A stretch of DNA of 6,668 bases, taken from contig JALSJY010000011.1 of assembly GCA_026989045.1 (NCBI GenBank), positions 1 through 6,668 of the forward strand, read 5' to 3'. Shown one piece after another: positions 1-5,506 of this stretch; position 1 is the stretch's first letter; every line of letters starts with the position of its first letter. Origin of the DNA: Hyphomicrobiales bacterium. GTDB lineage: Bacteria > Pseudomonadota > Alphaproteobacteria > Rhizobiales > Devosiaceae. The notes below the pieces were generated by a model. That model saw only the letters and a list, made by a program, of their open reading frames with translations. It was not told the DNA's origin and did not search any database. Both the position numbers and the translations under genes were made by a program.

Positions 1-1
1 T

Positions 2-805
2 GGGCGCACTATTGCATTCATTGGGACAAAAGGCGGCTCTGGGTCTTCAGCTATTGCGCATAATGTAGCTTGGTCAATTGCGCATGATATTTTACAAGAT
101 GTTTTAATAATAGATATGGATTTGCCTTTTGGCACATCGGGGCTAAATTTTAACCAAGATCCCCCTCATGGCATTGCCGATGCCGTGTTTGCTTCTGATA
201 ATGTAGATGCAACAATGCTTGATCGATTGATGTCTAAAGCTGCAAACCATGTGAATTTATTGGCGGCTCCAGCTTTATTGAATAAAACTTATGACTTTGC
301 AGAAAGAGGTTTTGAGCAAATAATTGAGCTTAGTCAGCAGGTAGTTCCTGCTATTATTCTTGATATTCCTCATGTTTGGACTGATTGGGTAAAATATACA
401 TTAAGCATGGTTGATAAGGTGGTGGTGGTTGCTGAGCCTGATTTAGCTAGTTTACGAAACGCAAAAAACATTGTGGACGCTCTTAAGCTTGTTCGCCCTG
501 AAGAAAGCGATCCTATTTTGATTATCAATAAAGTGGCTATGCCAAAAAGACCTGAAATTAGCCCAGATGAATTTAGTGATTCAATTGGTGTTGAGCTTTT
601 TGGTGAAATTGCATTTGATGCTGCAACATTTGGGACAGCGTCAAATAATGGTCAAATGATTAAAGAAATTGCACAAAACCATAAAGCAAATGAGATATTT
701 GCTAATATTGCCCATGCAGTGATGGGGAGAAATCATCATGAAGTGGAAGCAAAGGCAGGAATATTAAATATCCCTAGTTTGATGAAATTATTAAAAAGAG
801 CGTAA
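2..805 (+). CDS. cpaE: CpaE/TadZ pilus-localisation ATPase, 5' end missing
   Basis: The reading frame is already open at the left edge, so the N-terminus is missing and 267 residues are visible. CpaE/TadZ proteins are usually a little over 400 residues, with an N-terminal receiver-like domain, which is the part lost here. Seen: a deviant P-loop TKGGSGSS at fragment residues 9-16, where the usual KGGxGKT lysine-threonine pair is replaced by SS; the family phrase DMDLPFGTSGLNFNQDPP from residue 38; and a Walker B-like strand AIILDIPH with Asp121. SS in place of KT is common in CpaE, so this is a family trait. By family knowledge, CpaE is a cytoplasmic MinD/ParA relative that places the Tad pilus machine, often at a pole. 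An internal ATG at 116 is not the real start, because the ATPase fold clearly begins upstream. cpaF follows 30 bases later, and no terminator lies between them. Confidence 0.93.
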   Translation, partial: GRTIAFIGTKGGSGSSAIAHNVAWSIAHDILQDVLIIDMDLPFGTSGLNFNQDPPHGIADAVFASDNVDATMLDRLMSKAANHVNLLAAPALLNKTYDFAERGFEQIIELSQQVVPAIILDIPHVWTDWVKYTLSMVDKVVVVAEPDLASLRNAKNIVDALKLVRPEESDPILIINKVAMPKRPEISPDEFSDSIGVELFGEIAFDAATFGTASNNGQMIKEIAQNHKANEIFANIAHAVMGRNHHEVEAKAGILNIPSLMKLLKRA

Positions 806-835
806 ATTTAAACCATAAGTGAAGCAGGAATTTTA

Positions 836-2329
836 ATGTTTGGGAAGCGAACAACATTTAATGGAAATACAAATAGCCCCGCAAAGGTTATTAACAAACC
901 AGCTGTTCAAACTCCTGATAAGAATGAGTTTGATGAGGTGGTTAGCTCAAATTCAAGCGAGCAGAGTAAGAGTGATTTAAAGAGGCAAAACCCAAAGCCT
1001 GCTGAAACAGTGGTAGTTTCTAGCAACCAAGGTGCTGATTATTATAATACTAAATCAGTAATTTTTAGTGCCTTGATAGATAGTATTGATTTAAGTCATC
1101 TATCTATGATGGATCAAGATGTTGCACGTGAAGAAATTCGTGACATTGTATCAGAAATTATTTCTTTAAAGTCTATTGTTTTATCAATTTCTGAGCAGGA
1201 AGACTTGCTTGATGATATTTGTAATGATGTGCTTGGTTATGGTCCGCTTGAGCCGCTTTTAGCACGTGATGATATTGCCGATATTATGATAAATGGTGCG
1301 CAAACTTGCTATATTGAGGTTGATGGGAAGATTAAAAAAACCAATGTTAGGTTTCGTGATAATGCCCATTTGATGAATGTTTGTCAGCGTATTGTGTCTC
1401 AGGTTGGCCGACGTGTAGACGAAAGCTCGCCGATTTGCGATGCGCGCCTTCCTGATGGCTCGCGTGTTAATGTTATTGCCCCACCGCTAGCAATTGATGG
1501 TGCTAGCTTGACAATTCGTAAATTTAAAAAAGATAAGTTAACTCTGCCGCAATTAGTAAAATTTGGTTCGATTTCTCCTGATGGCGCTGAAATATTGCGC
1601 ATCATTGGGCGCTCACGTGCTAATGTGCTTATCTCTGGAGGCACGGGTTCTGGTAAAACTACTTTACTTAACTGTATGACTGCTTTTATTGAAAGTGATG
1701 AAAGGGTTATTACTTGTGAAGATAGTGCTGAATTGCAATTGCAACAGCCCCATGTTGTTAGATTAGAAACAAGGCCACCTAATCTTGAGGGTGAGGGTGA
1801 GATTACCATGCGTGATTTGGTAAAAAATTGTCTTCGTATGCGCCCAGAGCGAATAATAGTTGGTGAGGTGCGTGGCCCAGAAGCATTTGATTTATTGCAG
1901 GCAATGAATACAGGTCATGACGGTTCAATGGGAACATTGCACGCAAACTCACCGCGTGAGGCACTTGCACGTATTGAATCAATGATTACCATGGGCGGCT
2001 ATTCACTGCCATCACATACAATTCGTGAAATGATTGTGTCCTCAATTGATGTTGTTGTGCAAGCTACAAGACTGCGTGATGGTTCGCGTCGGATCACCCA
2101 TGTCACTGAAGTAATGGGTATGGAGGGCGATGTCATTGTGACCCAAGATGTGTTTTTATATGAGCTTACTGGTGAAGATGAGCAGGGTAATTTAACGGGT
2201 CGCCATCGTTCAACTGGAATTACTAAGCCGAAATTTAATGAAAGAGCGCGTTATTTCAATGAAGAGGCTAATCTTGTTGCAGCGCTTGAAAGATCAAATT
2301 TAGAGCATCGTGAAACGATTGATGGTTAA
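836..2329 (+). CDS. cpaF: CpaF/TadA secretion ATPase of the Tad pilus
   Basis: A 497-residue, apparently complete PilT/VirB11-type ATPase (T2SE family) that drives Flp pilin assembly as a hexamer on the cytoplasmic face of the inner membrane. Residues 1 to about 75 are polar, low in complexity and probably disordered. The conserved N-terminal domain contains LGYGPLEPLL from residue 133. Catalytic motifs are all present: Walker A GGTGSGKT at 268-275, the Asp box around TCEDSAE at 293-299, Walker B RIIVGE at 339-344 with Glu344, and the His box with TGHDGSMGTLHANSP from 359 including His361 and His369. The length fits the family. The ATG at 836 has AGGAA five bases upstream (826-830). The gene lies between cpaE and tadB with short gaps, so cotranscription is likely. 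No key residue is missing. Confidence 0.97.
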   Translation: MFGKRTTFNGNTNSPAKVINKPAVQTPDKNEFDEVVSSNSSEQSKSDLKRQNPKPAETVVVSSNQGADYYNTKSVIFSALIDSIDLSHLSMMDQDVAREEIRDIVSEIISLKSIVLSISEQEDLLDDICNDVLGYGPLEPLLARDDIADIMINGAQTCYIEVDGKIKKTNVRFRDNAHLMNVCQRIVSQVGRRVDESSPICDARLPDGSRVNVIAPPLAIDGASLTIRKFKKDKLTLPQLVKFGSISPDGAEILRIIGRSRANVLISGGTGSGKTTLLNCMTAFIESDERVITCEDSAELQLQQPHVVRLETRPPNLEGEGEITMRDLVKNCLRMRPERIIVGEVRGPEAFDLLQAMNTGHDGSMGTLHANSPREALARIESMITMGGYSLPSHTIREMIVSSIDVVVQATRLRDGSRRITHVTEVMGMEGDVIVTQDVFLYELTGEDEQGNLTGRHRSTGITKPKFNERARYFNEEANLVAALERSNLEHRETIDG

Positions 2330-2338
2330 GGAATATTT

Positions 2339-3328
2339 ATGTCTCCACTAGTTCTTTTTTTGTTAGTTATGGTCTGTGTTACAGCTTTAGGTGTTGCTTT
2401 TGTGCCATCGACTTTGGGGTCAGGTCGAGCTGGTAAGCGCCGTAAAAAATATTCAATTGATGTTAAAGCCAATGATCTAAAAAACCCTCAATCTAAGGCT
2501 AGCGCTCAGCAAATTAGAAATTCTCGACGCAAGTCTGTTCAGGAAAGTTTAAAAAATCAAGAGATAAATAAGCAAAAAAAGAAACGTATATCTTTAGAAA
2601 CAAAGATATTTCAAGCTGGCATGGATATTAGCACAATAGGTTTTTTAAGAAATATGATTATTGCAATGTTTGTTATTTTCATTGTGCTGTTCTTTATGGA
2701 TTTGTCATTTGTGATGGCTGCTCTTCTTGCTGTTGCAATTGGCTATTTTGGCTCTAATTGGGTTTTGGCTTTTAGACGCAAACGTTATCAAGCTAAATAT
2801 CTTGATGAATTGCCTAATGCGGTAGAGGCAATTGCTAGAGGAATTAAAGCGGGTATGCCACTAAATGATTCTATAAGAAATGTAGCAACAGATGTGAAAG
2901 AACCTGTGCGCTCTGAATTTGCTAAAATCCTTGACCAACAATCACTTGGTAAAAGTATGAGTGAAGCAATAGAAATACTTTATGAAAGAATGCCGCGTCC
3001 AGAGGTTAATTTTTTAATTGTTGTTATTGCTGTGCAGCAGCAAGCTGGTGGTAATCTAGCTGAAGCCTTGGGTAATTTAAGCCGTATGTTACGTGATCGT
3101 AAAAAAATGCAGGGCAAAGTAAAGGCACTTTCATCTGAAGCAAAAGCCTCGGCTGGTATTATTGGCTCGTTACCGTTTTTTGTAGCAGGAATGGTATCTT
3201 TAACATCTCCAGATTATTTGTTGCCATTGTTTAACACAACGCTTGGTAATATCTGGCTTGGCATTGGCGCTGTTATGTTATCAACGGGTATTTTTATCAT
3301 GAATCGTATGATTCAATTTGATTATTAG
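2339..3328 (+). CDS. tadB: TadB inner-membrane platform protein
   Basis: A 329-residue integral membrane protein of the T2SSF (GspF-like) family; with TadC it forms the platform on which CpaF acts. Visible layout: a first hydrophobic segment at about residues 4-23; a long, very basic cytoplasmic stretch at about 27-90; two adjacent membrane segments at about 105-123 and 125-146; a cytoplasmic helical T2SSF domain from LDELPNAVEAIARGIKAG (residue 155) to about 270, including the family-typical AVQQQAGGNLAEALGNLS; and two closing segments at about 272-290 and 305-323. The length and the segment pattern match TadB rather than TadC, and gene order agrees. It begins nine bases after the cpaF stop. 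Its Shine-Dalgarno AAGGA overlaps the end of the cpaF stop codon (2328-2332), which suggests coupled translation. Confidence 0.94.
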   Translation: MSPLVLFLLVMVCVTALGVAFVPSTLGSGRAGKRRKKYSIDVKANDLKNPQSKASAQQIRNSRRKSVQESLKNQEINKQKKKRISLETKIFQAGMDISTIGFLRNMIIAMFVIFIVLFFMDLSFVMAALLAVAIGYFGSNWVLAFRRKRYQAKYLDELPNAVEAIARGIKAGMPLNDSIRNVATDVKEPVRSEFAKILDQQSLGKSMSEAIEILYERMPRPEVNFLIVVIAVQQQAGGNLAEALGNLSRMLRDRKKMQGKVKALSSEAKASAGIIGSLPFFVAGMVSLTSPDYLLPLFNTTLGNIWLGIGAVMLSTGIFIMNRMIQFDY

Positions 3329-3332
3329 GAAG
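3327..3332 (+). promoter_or_regulatory. Ribosome binding site of tadC
   Basis: AGGAAG starts within the last two bases of the tadB TAG stop codon and ends six bases before the ATG at 3339. It decides the tadC start in favour of 3339 over the in-frame TTG at 3318. Its overlap with the tadB stop fits translational coupling of the two platform subunits. Confidence 0.7.
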
Positions 3333-3338
3333 ATAGTT

Positions 3339-4346
3339 ATGGGTTTTTTTGATTCTCTTGCTAATTCAAATTTTTTAATGGGTCTGCTTATAGCTGTTTC
3401 AATTGCCGCAGTTATTTTTACTATTGGCTCGCAATTTAGTGACCGCTCACAAATGAAGGGACGCATTAAACGTGTGGCACTTGAGCGAGAAAAAATGCGA
3501 GCATTAGAAATGGATCGCTTAAAAACTAGAGAAGAAAATATTGGAAAAAATAAACGCTCTATCAGGGGCAAGCAGAATAAGGATTTTGTTAAAAATATTG
3601 TTAGTAAACTTTCCCTGAGAGAGGCATTTTTAGATGATAAGACTTTTATGTCTTTGCAACAGGCTGGCTATCGTTCTCCGGGGCATTTAACTACATATTT
3701 ATTTTTAAGATTGGCTGTGCCAATTTCTTTATTTGTTTTGGTGTTTATATATTTGAATTTTACAGCAATGGCAGGAAGACCGCTTTATCTTATATTTCTT
3801 TATTCTTTTGGAATTGGAATTGCAGGAGCTTATTTGCCAGTTCTTTTGCTTAAGAATAAAATTATTAAGCGGCGTAAAGAAATAAAAAAGTCATGGCCTG
3901 ATTGTTTGGATTTGTTATTGCTTTGTGTTGAAAGCGGCATGTCTATTGAAGAGGCATTTAAGCGCGTTGCAAAAGAAATGATGGAGCATAGCACCGAATT
4001 ATCTGAAGAATTGATGTTAACAAATGCTGAGCTATCTTTTCTAGAAAAGCGCTCTGATGCTTATAGAAATTTAGGTGAGCGCACTGGCCTTGATGGGGTG
4101 AAGGCGGTTGCAATGGCGTTAATTCAATCAGATAAATATGGCACTTCAGTTGGCCAATCACTTCGTATCATGTCTGAAGAGGGGCGAGAGGAGCGTATGA
4201 TGGAGGCCGAGAAAAAAGCAGCTTCATTACCTCCAAAACTAACGGTGCCGTTGATAGTGTTTTTCTTGCCTGTATTATTCATTGTAGTTATGGCACCTGC
4301 AATGATTGAGATATTTGGCTCTGGTGGAGCAATGTCAGGCGGATAA
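3339..4346 (+). CDS. tadC: TadC inner-membrane platform protein
   Basis: A 335-residue T2SSF-family membrane protein and partner of TadB in the inner-membrane platform. Seen: membrane segment at about residues 12-31; a basic, probably helical cytoplasmic stretch at about 35-95; two segments at about 120-142 and 149-172; then the T2SSF core beginning SWPDCLDLLLLCVESGMS at residue 185 with the typical EEAFKRVAKEM helix; and a last segment at about 301-325 rich in Leu, Val and Pro. I chose the ATG at 3339 because AGGAAG (3327-3332) sits six bases upstream. A longer in-frame TTG at 3318 would overlap the tadB end and has no ribosome site of its own. It is the last gene of the rightward cluster; the next gene is on the other strand. 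Confidence 0.93.
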   Translation: MGFFDSLANSNFLMGLLIAVSIAAVIFTIGSQFSDRSQMKGRIKRVALEREKMRALEMDRLKTREENIGKNKRSIRGKQNKDFVKNIVSKLSLREAFLDDKTFMSLQQAGYRSPGHLTTYLFLRLAVPISLFVLVFIYLNFTAMAGRPLYLIFLYSFGIGIAGAYLPVLLLKNKIIKRRKEIKKSWPDCLDLLLLCVESGMSIEEAFKRVAKEMMEHSTELSEELMLTNAELSFLEKRSDAYRNLGERTGLDGVKAVAMALIQSDKYGTSVGQSLRIMSEEGREERMMEAEKKAASLPPKLTVPLIVFFLPVLFIVVMAPAMIEIFGSGGAMSGG

Positions 4347-4401
4347 AATTGCTTTTCTTGGTTAGTATAGCTGTGATGTTTTGACTTAGAATTAGTTTTT
4401 A

Positions 4402-4455
4402 TCATTCTGCGGCAAAACTGAAGAATCTTAAGATATTTCGCTTTGCTCAATATGA
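4402..4455. repeat. Imperfect inverted repeat, possible dispersed palindromic element
   Basis: Left arm 4402-4429 (28 bases, begins TCATTCTGCGGC) and right arm 4430-4455 (26 bases; its reverse complement begins TCATATTGAGCA) meet at a perfect ten-base centre, ATCTTAAGAT (4425-4434). The arms align over nearly their whole length with mismatches and two one-base gaps. From memory, the pattern TCATTCTGAGC...GAAGAATCT is a recurring intergenic repeat in many bacterial genomes, and this looks like a degraded member. It lies between convergent genes, a usual place for such elements. Confidence 0.5.
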
Positions 4456-4488
4456 CAATGTAGGAATGTTTATTATGAATGCTCTAGT

Positions 4489-4504
4489 ACGCAAGCGCTT
4501 GCGT
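4489..4504. repeat. Perfect 16-base palindrome
   Basis: ACGCAAGCGCTTGCGT reads identically on both strands. It is locally GC-rich in an AT-rich surrounding. No T run follows on either side, so it is not a standard intrinsic terminator, and with no loop it would form a duplex site more readily than a stable RNA hairpin. It could be a protein-binding site or part of the neighbouring repeat cluster. Confidence 0.6.
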
Positions 4505-4534
4505 TGCGGGAGCGAAGAGTCTCAGTCTGAAAAA

Positions 4535-4562
4535 TTTAGATGATTGAACCTGCTCAGCATGA
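4535..4562 (-). repeat. Third, diverged copy of the palindromic repeat arm
   Basis: Read on the minus strand, this 28-base stretch begins TCATGCTGAGCA and matches the minus-strand reading of 4428-4455 at 18 of 28 positions without gaps, including the blocks TCAT, TGAGCA, ATCT and the final AA. It lies 27 bases beyond the tadD-like stop codon. It is probably half of a second, more decayed element. The match could partly reflect shared AT-rich composition. Confidence 0.35.
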
Positions 4563-4589
4563 AATATATATCTAAAACTAGAGAAGCTA

Positions 4590-5366
4590 TCACTTATTGT
4601 CAGGAATAACATTCCAGCGGTTTTGCTGAGTAAGCAGGGCTCGGATATAGGCCATGTTTGACTTTACATGTGCGGGGGAGAGTATTTGAGAATAAATAGC
4701 CCTTGCTTCATCAAAGCGGCCTTGCAAACCATATACAAGCGCAAGATTTTGTTTGATAGTGCTGTTAGCACCATTCATTCTTACAGCCTTTGATAAATAA
4801 TTTTCTGCTTTATCAAGCTCATTTGTCATAGCATATGAGAGGCCAAGATTTGCATTTAAGGAAGCTGAATTTGGATTGATAGAAAGAGCTTGAGTATATA
4901 ATTGTCGTGCAGCTTGATTTTGCCCCATTTGATCAAGAATAGCACCTTTGACTGATAGAGCGTTCCAATCAGGCCTATCAGGTCTAATTGTTTGATCTAT
5001 GATAGTTAAAGCTTGCTCAAATTTGCCATTGGTCGCTAATGCCTTGGCATAAGAAATTTTAATGCTAGCATCATTTTTAAATATTAAAATAGCTTTTTGT
5101 AACACAGCTATAGCCTGAGATGATTGGCCTGCGGCTCTTAGGGCTGCTGAGAAGTGAATAATGGTGTTTTTATCTCTTGGATTTGCTTTATATCGAGCGC
5201 TTAGTTGGCTTAAATTAGCTTGCGCTTGTGTTGCTGAAAGGCCAGAATAATCAGGGGTTTGCATTGTGGTGCGGTTTGAGGCGCAGGAACTTAGCGCAAA
5301 TGCAGCGACAGAAATTAGTAATAGGTTTTTAAAAGATTTTTTAATTTTAACAAATGAGTGTGACAC
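4590..5366 (-). CDS. tadD: TadD-like TPR lipoprotein
   Basis: A 258-residue predicted outer-membrane lipoprotein with tetratricopeptide repeats. A lipoprotein signal is visible: basic residues 7-13, a hydrophobic core at 14-25 and the lipobox LSSC with Cys28 as the lipidated residue. Five consecutive 34-residue TPR-like units follow at about 65-98, 99-132, 133-166, 167-200 and 201-234. The clearest are the third to fifth, with phrases such as ALSINPNSASLNANLGLSYA. By family knowledge, TadD is a TPR lipoprotein needed for Tad pilus biogenesis, probably helping secretin assembly. The link here rests on domain type and on position beside tadC, so another TPR lipoprotein role is possible. The start is GTG at 5366; an in-frame TAG lies five codons upstream and AGGAT (5380-5376) precedes it. 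It is convergent with tadC and divergent from the aminopeptidase, so it has its own promoter. Confidence 0.85.
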   Translation of the reverse strand: MSHSFVKIKKSFKNLLLISVAAFALSSCASNRTTMQTPDYSGLSATQAQANLSQLSARYKANPRDKNTIIHFSAALRAAGQSSQAIAVLQKAILIFKNDASIKISYAKALATNGKFEQALTIIDQTIRPDRPDWNALSVKGAILDQMGQNQAARQLYTQALSINPNSASLNANLGLSYAMTNELDKAENYLSKAVRMNGANSTIKQNLALVYGLQGRFDEARAIYSQILSPAHVKSNMAYIRALLTQQNRWNVIPDNK

Positions 5367-5375
5367 TTGATGATT

Positions 5376-5380
5376 ATCCT
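5376..5380 (-). promoter_or_regulatory. Ribosome binding site of the tadD-like gene
   Basis: On the minus strand AGGAT lies nine bases before the GTG at 5366. It overlaps the in-frame TAG at 5381-5379, which limits how far upstream the gene can start. No ATG is available between that stop and the lipoprotein signal, so GTG is the best start. Confidence 0.5.
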
Positions 5381-5409
5381 AAATTTCCTTGCACTATCTC
5401 AATAATTCA

Positions 5410-5430
5410 TTAACCCTAACGAGCGGTTAA
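5410..5430. repeat. Inverted repeat TTAACC-N9-GGTTAA, possible operator
   Basis: Two perfect six-base arms (5410-5415 and 5425-5430) are separated by nine bases. If the TATAAT at 5443-5438 is used, the repeat covers roughly +2 to +22 of the leftward transcript, a usual place for a repressor site or a short 5' mRNA hairpin. TTAACC also resembles half of a CtrA site, but the full TTAA-N7-TTAAC pattern is absent. Confidence 0.35.
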
Positions 5431-5437
5431 AGTGGGT

Positions 5438-5443
5438 ATTATA
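5438..5443 (-). promoter_or_regulatory. Probable -10 box of the tadD-like gene
   Basis: The minus strand reads TATAAT exactly, about 70 bases before the GTG start. No good -35 hexamer is present 16-18 bases upstream (only CTAATT or TAATTT), which may mean weak or activator-dependent transcription. In AT-rich DNA a chance match is possible. Confidence 0.35.
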
Positions 5444-5495
5444 TTTTGCTGTTGATTAGTAAATTAGAAGTGATAATTGTTAAAACTGGCTTGGT

Positions 5496-5501
5496 AGGAG
5501 G
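5496..5501 (+). promoter_or_regulatory. Strong ribosome binding site of the aminopeptidase gene
   Basis: AGGAGG is a near-perfect Shine-Dalgarno sequence, five bases before the TTG at 5507. An in-frame TAG at 5495-5497 overlaps it and rules out any earlier start. It therefore fixes TTG 5507 as the start codon. Confidence 0.8.
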
Positions 5502-5506
5502 CTATT

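Larger units (their letters stand above)
4347..4589. other. Non-coding stretch between convergent tadC and tadD-like genes
   Basis: This 243-base interval separates two genes that point at each other. I find no credible protein gene in it and no classical terminator (GC-rich hairpin followed directly by a T run) on either strand. It is occupied largely by palindromic material: an imperfect inverted repeat (4402-4455), a perfect 16-base palindrome (4489-4504) and a third diverged copy of the repeat arm (4535-4562). These hairpins could help end transcription or protect mRNA 3' ends for both genes, but that is inference. Confidence 0.6.
5367..5506. promoter_or_regulatory. Divergent promoter region of tadD-like and aminopeptidase genes
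   Basis: This 140-base gap must hold the leftward promoter for the tadD-like gene and the rightward promoter for the aminopeptidase gene. The leftward side has an exact TATAAT (5443-5438). The rightward side has only weak candidates: TATATT at 5440-5445, or GATAAT at 5472-5477, neither with a convincing -35 box at the usual spacing. An inverted repeat (5410-5430) lies on the leftward side. Confidence 0.55.

Noticed and set aside
1399..1809. Minus-strand open frame of 136 codons inside cpaF
   Set aside because: It is antisense to the conserved ATPase core of CpaF, and its translation shows no recognisable domain. It is a codon-usage shadow.
3318..3338. Upstream in-frame TTG as the start of tadC
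   Set aside because: It overlaps the tadB coding end and has no Shine-Dalgarno sequence, while ATG 3339 has AGGAAG at good spacing.
3281..3571. Minus-strand open frame across the tadB/tadC junction
   Set aside because: It lies antisense to the end of tadB and the start of tadC, with no domain and no ribosome site.
3958..4450. Two minus-strand open frames opposite tadC and running into the intergenic region
   Set aside because: They mostly overlap the conserved T2SSF core of TadC on the other strand and have no plausible product.
4347..4589. Intrinsic terminator after tadC or the tadD-like gene
   Set aside because: Hairpin-forming sequence exists, but none is directly followed by a T run on the proper strand.
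5410..5494. Full CtrA binding site (TTAA-N7-TTAAC) in the divergent region
   Set aside because: Only half matches are present on either strand; the best full-length candidate (5479-5494) misses two bases of one half.
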